Source: UBA1479 sp040218445 | GTDB taxonomy: Bacteria > Pseudomonadota > Alphaproteobacteria > Rhodospirillales > Casp-alpha2 | NCBI GenBank assembly: GCA_040218445.1 | Contig: JAVJRK010000010.1 | Span: 248,001 to 312,000 of the forward strand | Direction of reading: 5' to 3' | DNA: 64,000 nucleotides | Part shown: positions 8,627-17,535 of the stretch, piece by piece | Layout of the letters: every line of letters starts with the position of its first letter | How positions within the stretch are numbered: the first letter of the stretch is position 1 | The notes under the pieces: model-generated | What the model was told of the DNA's origin: nothing | Database searches by the model: none | The model's input: the letters and a program-made list of their open reading frames with translations, nothing else | Program-made: the position numbers and the translations under genes

Positions 8627-9616
8627 TCAGACCTCCACCCCGCTGTCGCCGCCTTGGGGCGCCCCCGGGGTGCCGCCCTGCGTGATCGCGCGGAACACTT
8701 CGTCCATATGGCCGCGTTCCACGTACATTTCTTCGGGCGTCACGTTGTTGGCGCGCAGGAAATCGCCGACCGGCAGGACGATGGAAGCCCCTTCTTTCGG
8801 GCGGGCGCGGAACGCTGCACTCCCGTTCGCCGCATCGCCCAGGGCATCAACACCCGCGACTTGGTCCAGACCGGCAAGACCCGCGACAATGTCCTTGGCC
8901 TTATCCGCCGCCAATTTGACCACCACCGCATTGTGGCGGATATCGCGGCTGAGCAGTTGTTCCGGTGTGCCGTCGGCCAGCAGTTTGCCGTGGGCGATGA
9001 CCACGGCCCGGGTGCAGATCGCTTCGACCTCTTCCAGGATATGGGTCGAAATAACGATCGCCTTGTCCTGGGCCATGTCTTGAATGAGCGAGCGAACCTG
9101 ATGTTTCTGGTTCGGGTCCAGGCCGTCCGTGGGCTCGTCCATGATCAGGACTTCGGGATCGTGCAAAATCGCCTGGGCCAGACCGACCCGGCGCTTGAAG
9201 CCCTTGGACAAGGTTTCCACCGGCCGGTTGAACACTTCGTCCAGGTTCGCCATTTCGCGCACCCGATCGATCCGGCGGCCGATTTCCGCGCCGCTGAAGC
9301 CGCGAACTTGTGCGATGAAACGCAGGAAGGATGATACCCGCATGTCGCCGTAGGTGGGCGCACCTTCAGGCAGATATCCGATCGCCGCTTTGACCGCCAT
9401 GGGTTGGGTCACGACGTCGTAACCCTGAACCCGGGCAGTGCCGCTGGTCGGTGTCAGATACCCGCAGACCATCTTCATGGTTGTCGACTTGCCCGCCCCG
9501 TTCGGCCCCAGGAAGCCCAGAACCTCGCCCCGGCTGACGGACATGGAAACGGCATCGACGGCGGTCAAATCGCCGAAGCGCTTGGTCAAATTCTCAAGGA
9601 CGATCATTTCGGACAT
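8627..9616 (-). CDS. ABC transporter ATP-binding protein (GldA type)
   Basis: About 329 residues from the ATG at 9616, which has AGGGGGAAG nine bases upstream; an in-frame start further upstream (9673) has no such site. Walker A is GPNGAGKST, the signature is LSKGFKRRVGLAQA (a variant of LSGGQ), and Walker B is VLIMDEPTDGLDP followed by an H-loop region (STHILEE). The C-terminal 100 residues form an extra domain usual for the GldA/CcmA-like class. First gene of the four-gene operon; it would energise the permease next to it. Confidence 0.92.
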   Translation of the reverse strand: MSEMIVLENLTKRFGDLTAVDAVSMSVSRGEVLGFLGPNGAGKSTTMKMVCGYLTPTSGTARVQGYDVVTQPMAVKAAIGYLPEGAPTYGDMRVSSFLRFIAQVRGFSGAEIGRRIDRVREMANLDEVFNRPVETLSKGFKRRVGLAQAILHDPEVLIMDEPTDGLDPNQKHQVRSLIQDMAQDKAIVISTHILEEVEAICTRAVVIAHGKLLADGTPEQLLSRDIRHNAVVVKLAADKAKDIVAGLAGLDQVAGVDALGDAANGSAAFRARPKEGASIVLPVGDFLRANNVTPEEMYVERGHMDEVFRAITQGGTPGAPQGGDSGVEV

Positions 9617-9826
9617 TGCGCGGCACTTCCCCCTAGCGGCGAGCGTCTTCCCACGTGTGAGAAGCCAGCGCAATGATAAATTCGAATATGTCCGGAATGC
9701 GGCGTTCGCAATTCACGGCCTGTTTCTCCCTAACTGTCCGGTTGTTACCCAACCTTGAACGGCAAGGGAGATAGTCTGATCAACGCAGGCTTTTCAACCC
9801 CCCGGGGCAAAGAAAATCACACCTGA

Positions 9827-10666
9827 TCAGCGAACAGCATTGATCCGCCAGTCATAGACGTGATCATCAATTTCCGTTTTTCCGGCAAGCCGCGCTTTCA
9901 ACGCAGGTGCTGCGTATTCAGACAGATGGCCCAGAACCGCCTTCTCCGTGCCGCCGAAATCATCGATGAACCAATCGTAGATCTTGGAGGCGACCACCCG
10001 GCCGTCCCCGGCAATGCGCAGGCCGCGCGGACTGTTGACGAAATTCTGGGCCGCCGCCGTCAGCATCTGTTCGATGGCTTCACCCGTATAGGGCTTGGCC
10101 GCCAGGTCCGGGCAGCCGATGGACGCGCAATTGACCGCGTAATGCAAGCGCGGATCCTGCCATATGGGCCGTAGGATGCGGTGCTCGATATCGTCGAGCG
10201 ACAGTTGCTCACCCTCGACCGTGACCAATTTCTTGCCCCAGGGCCCGTCGGAAAACAGGCCCGGTGAAATGTCGATATCGCGGATCGACGAAACCGGCCA
10301 GTGATCCAAAATCACGTTCACGGTCATGGCATTATAGAGGTTGATCCAATAGGCCCGTTGCTCGTCCCGGTTCAGGCCGGATACGGAAACGGCCGCCAGA
10401 TGCCCCACATAACCCGCCACGGCCGCACGGTCCGTCGCCGTAACGCCGCCGTAATCGACCTGATTTCCTTCCACCGGCATGACACGAAGGTAGCGTGACA
10501 GAAACCGGCCCCAGGCGTCGTGATTAACACGCTGCGCGGACTGCGGATCATGGGCCTGCCAGCGCTCCCACAACTCGGCCTTGGGTCCGGCAGCGTAGGC
10601 ATTTCCCGTCAAGGCCCAAGCAAGGCACAAGGATAAGGATGCGGCGACAAAAAAAGCTCTGGTCAT
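9827..10666 (-). CDS. DUF547 domain-containing secreted protein
   Basis: 279 residues with a signal peptide (residues 1-25, ending NAYA-AG). The mature part is a DUF547 domain: AYWINLYNAMTVNVIL, HYAVNCASIGCPDLA and KIYDWFIDDF are its hallmark segments. The conserved Cys and His pattern around NCASIGCP suggests a papain/transglutaminase-like fold, but enzymatic function is unproven. It lies 210 bases from the ABC operon start and probably has its own transcript, since a terminator-like hairpin separates it from the upstream gene. Confidence 0.88.
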   Translation of the reverse strand: MTRAFFVAASLSLCLAWALTGNAYAAGPKAELWERWQAHDPQSAQRVNHDAWGRFLSRYLRVMPVEGNQVDYGGVTATDRAAVAGYVGHLAAVSVSGLNRDEQRAYWINLYNAMTVNVILDHWPVSSIRDIDISPGLFSDGPWGKKLVTVEGEQLSLDDIEHRILRPIWQDPRLHYAVNCASIGCPDLAAKPYTGEAIEQMLTAAAQNFVNSPRGLRIAGDGRVVASKIYDWFIDDFGGTEKAVLGHLSEYAAPALKARLAGKTEIDDHVYDWRINAVR

Positions 10667-10677
10667 CGGTGACTTCC

Positions 10678-10712
10678 AAAAGGCGGCATGACCGCTGAGC
10701 GGCTGCGCCGCC
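10678..10712 (-). terminator. Probable intrinsic terminator between the small membrane-protein gene and the DUF547 gene
   Basis: Read on the minus strand, GGCGGC (10712-10707) pairs with GCCGCC (10687-10682), with a nested CCGCT/AGCGG stem, and is followed immediately by TTTT. It lies 94 bases after the stop of the 10806-11177 gene and 12 bases before the DUF547 start. Confidence 0.55.
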
Positions 10713-10805
10713 GATCAGGCCGGTTCCATAAACACAGAGATAAAAGATTACAGGGCCCATGCGGAAACACTTCCGTTCACGCCTTCGCGACCGCCCGGGC
10801 GCGGC

Positions 10806-11177
10806 TTATTGCACGGGCAAGGCATCCCGTGGAATGAGCAAACAACCCGCCGCCAAGGCCGGGCTCAACACCCCCCATGCGCCCGCGTCCTTCAATCGGC
10901 CGGCAAACCCGGGGGCATCATCCCTGACCACCAGAACATTGGAAAATGCGCCGCCACGCAGAATTTGCCCGCCCGCGGCGGATACGGCGGACAGGATTTC
11001 GCTTTCTTCCGTCCCCGGCAGGAACAGGACAGCCAGGGCGCCGCTCATCGCGTCATCGACCGATACCAGACGCGGCGCGGCAGCCATCAGCACAACCCAA
11101 AGAACGACCGCCAAGCCCAATCCAAGGTTGCTGTACGCCTTCTTCGGGACGTCTCGGTTTTTTGTAATTTTAAACAT
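10806..11177 (-). CDS. Small hypothetical membrane-anchored protein
   Basis: 123 residues. A basic N-terminus precedes one membrane segment (about 19-37, LGLGLAVVLWVVLMAAA). The rest contains glycine-rich alternating hydrophobic stretches (AVLFLPGTEES, GGQILRGGAFSNVLVVRDD) that would suit a small alpha/beta domain. I do not recognise the family. A sigma70-like promoter at 11198-11225 and a terminator-like hairpin downstream suggest a one-gene transcript. The ribosome-binding site is weak. The opposite-strand reading frame over the same bases is basic and low-complexity, so I take this strand as coding. Confidence 0.65.
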   Translation of the reverse strand: MFKITKNRDVPKKAYSNLGLGLAVVLWVVLMAAAPRLVSVDDAMSGALAVLFLPGTEESEILSAVSAAGGQILRGGAFSNVLVVRDDAPGFAGRLKDAGAWGVLSPALAAGCLLIPRDALPVQ

Positions 11178-11197
11178 ATTGCATACAAAGTTACGCT

Positions 11198-11225
11198 ATC
11201 ATACCTTGTGAACTCGGTGTCCCAA
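11198..11225 (-). promoter_or_regulatory. Sigma70-like promoter for the small membrane-protein gene
   Basis: On the minus strand TTGGGA (11225-11220) and TATGAT (11203-11198) are 16 bases apart and precede the start at 11177 by about 20 bases. The local sequence is AT-rich compared with its surroundings. Confidence 0.45.
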
Positions 11226-11391
11226 GCGGACTTTGTAATACCTTTGGATGATGGAAACGTCATCCATTTGCCGTTATAGAACGCCGTAATAAAAAGAAGA
11301 AACGTAACGTGCTCTAAAAAATACTGCGTGCAGACTGCGCCCGGAACCATCACCGGAAGCCGACGGATGCAGGAAAAAACAGACACCGCAC

Positions 11392-14300
11392 ATGAGCGCG
11401 TCAAGCCGTTCACGTGACGGTTCGGAGCACCTGTCGCCCATGCCCATACTGGCCTATCCTTCCCTTCCGGGACTTCCCGTTTATTACGATCCCTCGTTGG
11501 TTGCCTTGTCGTTTGCGATCGCCTGGTTCGCGTCGTTCACGGCATTGGACATCGGAGGGCGGATCAACGCCACCCAAGGAAGCACCAAAGGCATCTGGCT
11601 GGTTTGCGGCGCGGTCGCCATGGGCGGCGGCATCTTTTCCATGCATTTCATCGGGATGCTGGCCGCGACCATCGACCTTCCCATAAATTATGCCGCCGAC
11701 CTGACAATCCTGTCCCTGGCCTATGCCGTCGGGTTCACGGGCTTCGGCATGTTCCTGGTCAGTCGCGCCCCGACGCGGCCTATTGTCCTTGCCGCCTCGG
11801 GCTTTTTGACCGGAACGGGCGTCGCCGCAATGCATTACACGGGCATGGCCGCACTTCAGGTCAGCGCCGCCATCTCGTACGATCCCACATTATTCACCAC
11901 GTCGATCGTGATCGCCGTGGTCGCCGCGACGGCCGCGCTATGGCTGGCATTCAATCTGAAAGCCGCCTGGCAGAAAGCCCTGGCAGCGGTGATCATGGCC
12001 ATTGCCGTATGCGGCATGCATTACACCGCAATGGCCGCCGCAACCTTCACCAAGGCGTCGTCATCCCCGGCCGCGGGCATGACATTGTCACCGGCCCTGC
12101 TGGCCATCGCCGTGGCGCTGGGGGCATTGCTGATCATCGGGCTTTTCCTGATATCCACCGTGATCGACCGCCGCATGTCCGCCATGGCACAGCGCGAAGC
12201 CGATGCGCTTAAGGAAAGCGAGGCCCGGCTGCGCACGGTCAGCGAAGCCCTGCCCATATCCATCATTCTGTCGCCTTTGGACGGCGGACGTTCGATTTAC
12301 GCCAACCAACAGGCCTACGACCTGTTCCAAGCACCGACGGATTCATCCGAACGTGTCCCCATCAGGGAACGCTTCGCCGACCGGGCGGCCTGGATCGAAT
12401 TTTCAATCGCCGTGCGCGAAACAGGCAACGTCGAAAATTTCGAAACCCAAATGCGCCGTTACGACGGCACCGAATTCTGGGCCATGATTTCCGCCCATCG
12501 CATCACCTATCAGGACCAGGACCTGATGGTGTCGGGATATCACGACATCACCGACCGCAAGGCGGCGGAAATGCGCCTGATCGAAAGCGATGAAAAATTA
12601 CGCGAAACCAACAACATGCTGACCTCGGCATTGCGTGAATCCGAAGAGCACGGCAAAAAACTGGAAACGGCGCTTCGCCGGGTTCGTGAATCCGACCAGG
12701 CCACGCGGGCAAAATCGGCCTTCCTCGCCATGATGAGCCATGAAATCCGCACGCCTATGAACGGCATCATCGGGTTTCTTGAACTATTGGGTGAATCGGA
12801 ACTGCTGGACGACCAGCGCACCACCGTCGACACGATCCGCCAATCGGCCTTTTCCCTGTTGCGGGTCATCGACGATGTTCTCGACTTTTCCAAGATCGAA
12901 GCCGGCCACCTGGACATCGAAGACACCGTGTTCGATCTGTGCGGCGTGGTGGAAAGCGTGGCGGAAATCGTCGCCCCCCATGCCTGGTCCAAGAATTTGA
13001 GCCTGTTCGCCGATTGCGACCCGGCCGTACCGGCCCGCGTGATCGGCGATCCCGCGCGCATCCGGCAGGTTCTGAACAATCTGGCCGGCAACGCCGTGAA
13101 GTTCACCGAGGCCGGCAAGGTCGTCATCCGCGTCGAACATCTGTCGCAAAGCGGATCCAGAGCGAAACTGCGCATTTCGGTCACGGACACAGGCATCGGC
13201 ATTCCCGAAACCGCCCAGCAGGATCTGTTCGAGCCCTTCACCCAGGCTGAGAAATCCACCACCCGGCGGTTCGGCGGCACCGGACTTGGATTGACCATTT
13301 CGCGGCGCCTTGTCGACCTCATGGGCGGGCGCATGGCGTTTGAAAGCAGCTACGGCAGCGGATCACAGTTCTGGTTCGATCTGGAATTGACGGTTGCCTC
13401 GTCGAAAGGGCAATCCATCGAACGGTTCCCGGACATCCAGGGCATTCAGGCCGTCGTTTGCGCCGCGGACCAGGAAAAGGCTCAGGTCATCTCCAAGTAT
13501 CTGTCGACCTGCGGGATCGACAATTGGTGCACGACCGAACTCGCCATGGCCGAGGAACTATACCAACAACACGGCAAGGCGAACGAGAAGATGACCATCG
13601 CCGTGTTCGATCGCGGCGTGCTGACATCCGACCTGCACCAGGCCGTGACCGCGTTCTTCGACGCCGCCGGCGATTCCCAAGGACGCGCTGTGGTGATTTC
13701 CCGGGACCGCGCCGGGTACAGTTTGCCGCCCGGCTCCCGGCCGACCAATCTGGTCATGCTGCCGCAACCGGTCAAGGCACGCGCCCTGGCCGACGCCATG
13801 CTGACCGCCGCCGGACGGGCATCCCCGACGCTGCAACGTCAATCAGCCACGGACGACGCTCTTCCCGTCAAAAAGCCCGCCCCCACCAAGGCCGAGGCAA
13901 TCGCCCTGGGCACGCTTGTCCTGGTTGCCGAAGATCATCCGACCAACCGCCAGGTCATCGCCCGCCAACTGGACCGTCTGGGATATGCCTGCGATGTCGT
14001 CGAGAACGGCGCCCTGGCGCTGGAACGGCTGGCGACAGGCGAATACGGCATTCTGCTGACCGATTGCCACATGCCGGAACTGGACGGTTTTGAATTGACC
14101 GGCTGTGTCCGCGGCGGCACCCACGGCGTGAACCCGGACCTGCCGATCGTTGCCATTACCGCCAACGCCCTGTTGGGCGAGGCCGAACGCTGTCTGGCGG
14201 TCGGCATGAACGATTATCTGGCCAAGCCCGCCAGCCTGAAAGACATGAGCGCCGTGCTTAAACGCTGGGTCGCGCAGCCGGAAATCGCCGCCCCGGCATC

Positions 14301-14703
14301 GGAATCCGATGCGCAACCGCGACCCGCCGCCGAACCCGGGGATGCGAACGGCCCGCAGTCCCAGATCGCAATTGACCTTGGTGTTCTTGAAGAGCTTGTC
14401 GGGGACGATCCGGAAGCAATCCGCGATCTTCTGGCAAGCTTCCTTGCCAATCTTGTGGAAAATCACGACGAGTTGTCGGCCGCGCGCGACCTGGGCATCG
14501 AAGAAATGGATCATGCCGCCCACAAATTCGCCGGCGCCGCCCGCACGGCAGGTGCCGTATCCCTCAGCCTGTCGCTAGACAAGCTGCGTGCGGCCCTCGC
14601 CGCCAAGGCCTCCGCTGAAATCGATGGCCTGTTGGCCGATGTCACGACCTCCGTCAACCACACCCGAACCGCCATTAAGAACGAAATCGGAGACAATCCG
14701 TGA
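11392..14703 (+). CDS. MHYT-PAS hybrid histidine kinase with receiver and HPt domains
   Basis: 1103 residues. Residues 25-260 form the seven-segment MHYT sensor with three signature motifs (MHFIG, MHYTG, MHYTA), thought to bind a metal and sense a diatomic gas or redox state. Then come a PAS domain (about 275-395), a coiled coil, the DHp with His450 (SHEIRTPMNG), the ATPase domain (NNLAGNAVKFTE, DTGIGIP, GGTGLGLTI), a degenerate receiver (about 685-810), a true receiver with Asp891 (LLTDCHMPELDG) and Lys in YLAKP, and an HPt domain with His1044 (AAHKFAGAAR). It can in principle run a full His-Asp-His relay. Its stop overlaps the GTG of the receiver-EAL gene, its probable target. The ribosome-binding site of the chosen ATG is weak. 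Confidence 0.92.
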   Translation: MSASSRSRDGSEHLSPMPILAYPSLPGLPVYYDPSLVALSFAIAWFASFTALDIGGRINATQGSTKGIWLVCGAVAMGGGIFSMHFIGMLAATIDLPINYAADLTILSLAYAVGFTGFGMFLVSRAPTRPIVLAASGFLTGTGVAAMHYTGMAALQVSAAISYDPTLFTTSIVIAVVAATAALWLAFNLKAAWQKALAAVIMAIAVCGMHYTAMAAATFTKASSSPAAGMTLSPALLAIAVALGALLIIGLFLISTVIDRRMSAMAQREADALKESEARLRTVSEALPISIILSPLDGGRSIYANQQAYDLFQAPTDSSERVPIRERFADRAAWIEFSIAVRETGNVENFETQMRRYDGTEFWAMISAHRITYQDQDLMVSGYHDITDRKAAEMRLIESDEKLRETNNMLTSALRESEEHGKKLETALRRVRESDQATRAKSAFLAMMSHEIRTPMNGIIGFLELLGESELLDDQRTTVDTIRQSAFSLLRVIDDVLDFSKIEAGHLDIEDTVFDLCGVVESVAEIVAPHAWSKNLSLFADCDPAVPARVIGDPARIRQVLNNLAGNAVKFTEAGKVVIRVEHLSQSGSRAKLRISVTDTGIGIPETAQQDLFEPFTQAEKSTTRRFGGTGLGLTISRRLVDLMGGRMAFESSYGSGSQFWFDLELTVASSKGQSIERFPDIQGIQAVVCAADQEKAQVISKYLSTCGIDNWCTTELAMAEELYQQHGKANEKMTIAVFDRGVLTSDLHQAVTAFFDAAGDSQGRAVVISRDRAGYSLPPGSRPTNLVMLPQPVKARALADAMLTAAGRASPTLQRQSATDDALPVKKPAPTKAEAIALGTLVLVAEDHPTNRQVIARQLDRLGYACDVVENGALALERLATGEYGILLTDCHMPELDGFELTGCVRGGTHGVNPDLPIVAITANALLGEAERCLAVGMNDYLAKPASLKDMSAVLKRWVAQPEIAAPASESDAQPRPAAEPGDANGPQSQIAIDLGVLEELVGDDPEAIRDLLASFLANLVENHDELSAARDLGIEEMDHAAHKFAGAARTAGAVSLSLSLDKLRAALAAKASAEIDGLLADVTTSVNHTRTAIKNEIGDNP

Positions 14704-15943
14704 CACCACCCCCCGCCACCGCCGCGGCCGCCGCAAGCACCAACCTGGACCTGTCCGCATTGATCGTCGACGACGACGCCTTCGTGCGCATGGTCGTGGT
14801 CAAGGCCTTGAAGGCGCTTAACATCGGCACGGTCTACGAAGCCGCGAATGGCGGAGAGGCCATCGCCGTCCTGCGCGCGATGGGACATGACGTCGATCTT
14901 GTGATCTGCGATTTGCAAATGCCCGACGTGGACGGCATCCAGACACTGGAAGCCCTGGCGGAACTGGGCACCCGTGCCGGAATCGTGATCCAAAGCGCCC
15001 ACCAGGAACAGACTCTGACGGCGGCAGCGGAATTCGCCCGCGCCCACGGTCTCAATATTTTGGGCACCCTCGGCAAACCGGTGAAACGGGATTCCCTGTC
15101 CGCCATTGTCGATAAAATATGGGATGGAAATTCCCTGCCCAGCGCGGTCAGCCGGCCCATCGTTCGCATCGAAAAGGAAGAACTGGCCGACGCCATCAAA
15201 AGCGGCGATCTGTCCGCCTTCTATCAACCGAAGATCTGTGTCGCCAACAAACGCCCGGTCGGCGTGGAAGCGCTGGTCCGCTGGCAGCACCCCGAATACG
15301 GGCTTCTGGGCCCCGGCGCGTTCGTGCCATGGCCGAAGAAGCGGGGCTGATCGGTGATCTGACAAAATCGGTTCTGAATACGGCGCTTAAAGATTGCGCC
15401 GACCTTATCCGAAGCGGGCGCCTGCAGGCGGTTGCCGTCAACCTGTCGGCAGCAGCCCTGAAGGATCGCGGCCTTACCGATTACATTCTTGCGGCGATCG
15501 AGCGCCGCGGCCTGAAACCGCAGAACCTGATCCTGGAAGTGACCGAGAACCTGGTCATCGAAGACCTGCGGGCAGCCCTTCATATTCTGTCGCGCCTGCA
15601 CCTGAAAGACATCAAGCTTTCCATCGACGATTTCGGCACGGGGTATTCGGGGCTGCAGCAGTTGCTGCGCATTCCCTTCTCGGAATTGAAGATCGACCGG
15701 CTGTTCGTGTTCGAAGCGCATGACAATGCGGTCCAACGGACGATCCTGGAAGCGACCGTCGACCTGGCGCATCGTCTCGGCATGGTGACGACTGCCGAAG
15801 GCGTGGAAACGCAGCAGGATTGGGATTTGCTGGCCAATCTGGGCACAAGTCAGATTCAGGGCTACTTCATTCATAAGCCGGCACCGATCGGCGAAATTAC
15901 GGACTGGCTGGACGGCCAGGAAGTCACGAACCTCGCGGGTTGA
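14700..15943 (+). pseudogene. Receiver-EAL protein (PvrR/RocR-like) with a one-base frameshift
   Basis: The GTG start overlaps the kinase stop (GTGA), implying coupled translation. The first frame encodes a receiver (Asp71 in VICDLQMPD, Lys in LGKPVKR) and the start of an EAL domain (VEALVRW), then runs into a stop at 15350. The rest of the EAL domain continues in the next frame to 15943: VNLSAAAL, LEVTENL, SIDDFGTGYSG, LKIDRLF, TAEGVET, QGYFIHKP. Restoring one C in the CC at 15327-15328 changes FVPWPKKRG into FVPMAEEAGLIG and rejoins both halves into one protein of about 414 residues with every expected catalytic residue. Either the gene was recently inactivated, or this is a sequencing error. 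Intact, it would hydrolyse cyclic-di-GMP under control of the upstream kinase. Confidence 0.9.
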
Positions 15944-16114
15944 CGTAATTCGCGGGCGGATTCCACGGCATCCCCGCCGTAAAGACCGCCGGTTTCCACG
16001 CATTCTTGACCTTTAACGCCGGTTTAACTGGAAATCCGCAACGATGCCCCTTATATCGGGTCGTTACACACCCTGGGATTAATGAACACCAAAAGCCTTC
16101 AAAGAGGTTCTGAA

Positions 16115-17497
16115 ATGGCGATCAAATGGGCGCCCGACTCCTGGCGCGGCAAACCGATCCTTCAGGTTCCGGAATATCCGGACGCGAAGGTCCTGGAAAC
16201 CGTTGAAACGCAGCTTCGTCGCAGCCCGCCGCTGGTTTTCGCCGGCGAGGCGCGCTCGCTGAAGAAATCCCTGGCCCAAGTGGCCGAGGGCGAAGCCTTC
16301 CTGCTGCAGGGCGGTGATTGCGCCGAAAGCTTTGCTGAATTCCACCCGGACAACATCCGCGACACCTTCCGCGTGCTGCTGCAGATGGCGGTGGTGCTGA
16401 CCTTTGGCGCGGCTTTGCCGGTGGTTAAGGTCGGCCGCATGGCTGGTCAGTTCGCCAAGCCCCGCTCGACCCCCACGGAAACGATCGACGGCGTCGAACT
16501 GCCGTCCTATCGGGGCGACATGGTCAACGCCATGCCATTCACCGAGGAAGCCCGCATTCCCGATCCGAACCGCCTGACCCAGGTCTACAACCAGTCGGCT
16601 TCGACCCTGAACCTGCTGCGCGCTTTCGCGCAAGGCGGTTACGCAGACCTGCACAAGGTCCATCAATGGAACCTGGGCTTCGTCGCCGATTCAGCCGAAG
16701 GCGAAAAATACGCCGACATGGCCGACCGCCTGGACGAAACGCTGGGCTTCATGGCCGCCTGCGGCCTGACGTCCGAAACCACGCCGCAAATTCGCGAAAC
16801 GGATTTCTACACGTCCCACGAAGCCCTGTTGCTGTGGTACGAACAGGCCCTGACCCGTATCGACAGCACGACCGGCGATTGGTACGACACCTCGGCCCAT
16901 ATGCTGTGGATCGGCGACCGCACGCGTCAGCCCGACGGCGCCCATGTCGAATTCATGCGCGGCATCAACAACCCGATCGCATTCAAGGCCGGCCCGTCAC
17001 TGGACCCGGACGAAATGATCCGCCTGATCGATATCCTGAATCCCAAGAACGAGCCGGGCCGCATCACCATCATCGCCCGCATGGGATCGGACAAGGTCGC
17101 CACGGGGCTGCCGCCGCTGGTCCGCAAGATCAAATCCGAAGGCCGCTCCGTCGCCTGGGTCACGGACCCCATGCACGGCAATGTCATCAAGGCTTCCAAC
17201 GGCTATAAGACCCGGCCGTTCGACCGCATCCTGTCGGAAGTGCGCGACTTCTTCGCCGTTCACCAGGCCGAAGGCACCCATGCCGGCGGCGTTCATCTGG
17301 AAATGACCGGCCAGGACGTGACCGAATGCACGGGCGGCGCCCAGGCGATCACCGACACGGATCTCAGCGACCGCTACCATACCCATTGCGATCCCCGGCT
17401 CAACGCCCGCCAGGCGTTGGAACTGGCGTTCCTGGTGGCGGAAATGCTGAAGGAAGCCCGCACACCCAAGCTGAAGCAGGCCGCGCTGCCGTCATAA
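16115..17497 (+). CDS. aroG: Class II 3-deoxy-7-phosphoheptulonate (DAHP) synthase
   Basis: 460 residues from the ATG at 16115, preceded by AGAGG; an upstream ATG at 16082 lacks such a site. It condenses phosphoenolpyruvate with erythrose 4-phosphate, the first step of the shikimate pathway. Class II (plant-like) signatures are clear: LLQGGDCAESF, VVKVGRMAGQFAKPRS, YRGDMVNA, WVTDPMHGN and the C-terminal GGVHLEMTGQDVTEC with the metal-binding His and Glu. Length is normal for the class. It stands 39 bases ahead of the nicotinate phosphoribosyltransferase gene and may be co-transcribed. No leader peptide rich in aromatic residues is visible upstream. Confidence 0.96.
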   Translation: MAIKWAPDSWRGKPILQVPEYPDAKVLETVETQLRRSPPLVFAGEARSLKKSLAQVAEGEAFLLQGGDCAESFAEFHPDNIRDTFRVLLQMAVVLTFGAALPVVKVGRMAGQFAKPRSTPTETIDGVELPSYRGDMVNAMPFTEEARIPDPNRLTQVYNQSASTLNLLRAFAQGGYADLHKVHQWNLGFVADSAEGEKYADMADRLDETLGFMAACGLTSETTPQIRETDFYTSHEALLLWYEQALTRIDSTTGDWYDTSAHMLWIGDRTRQPDGAHVEFMRGINNPIAFKAGPSLDPDEMIRLIDILNPKNEPGRITIIARMGSDKVATGLPPLVRKIKSEGRSVAWVTDPMHGNVIKASNGYKTRPFDRILSEVRDFFAVHQAEGTHAGGVHLEMTGQDVTECTGGAQAITDTDLSDRYHTHCDPRLNARQALELAFLVAEMLKEARTPKLKQAALPS

Positions 17498-17535
17498 AAG
17501 CCGGCGGGCGGTTCGCACAAGGGGGAGAATTTTCC

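Noticed and set aside
17326..17535. Upstream extension of the nicotinate phosphoribosyltransferase frame
   Set aside because: It overlaps the aroG C-terminus and lacks family similarity; the ATG at 17536 has a strong ribosome-binding site.
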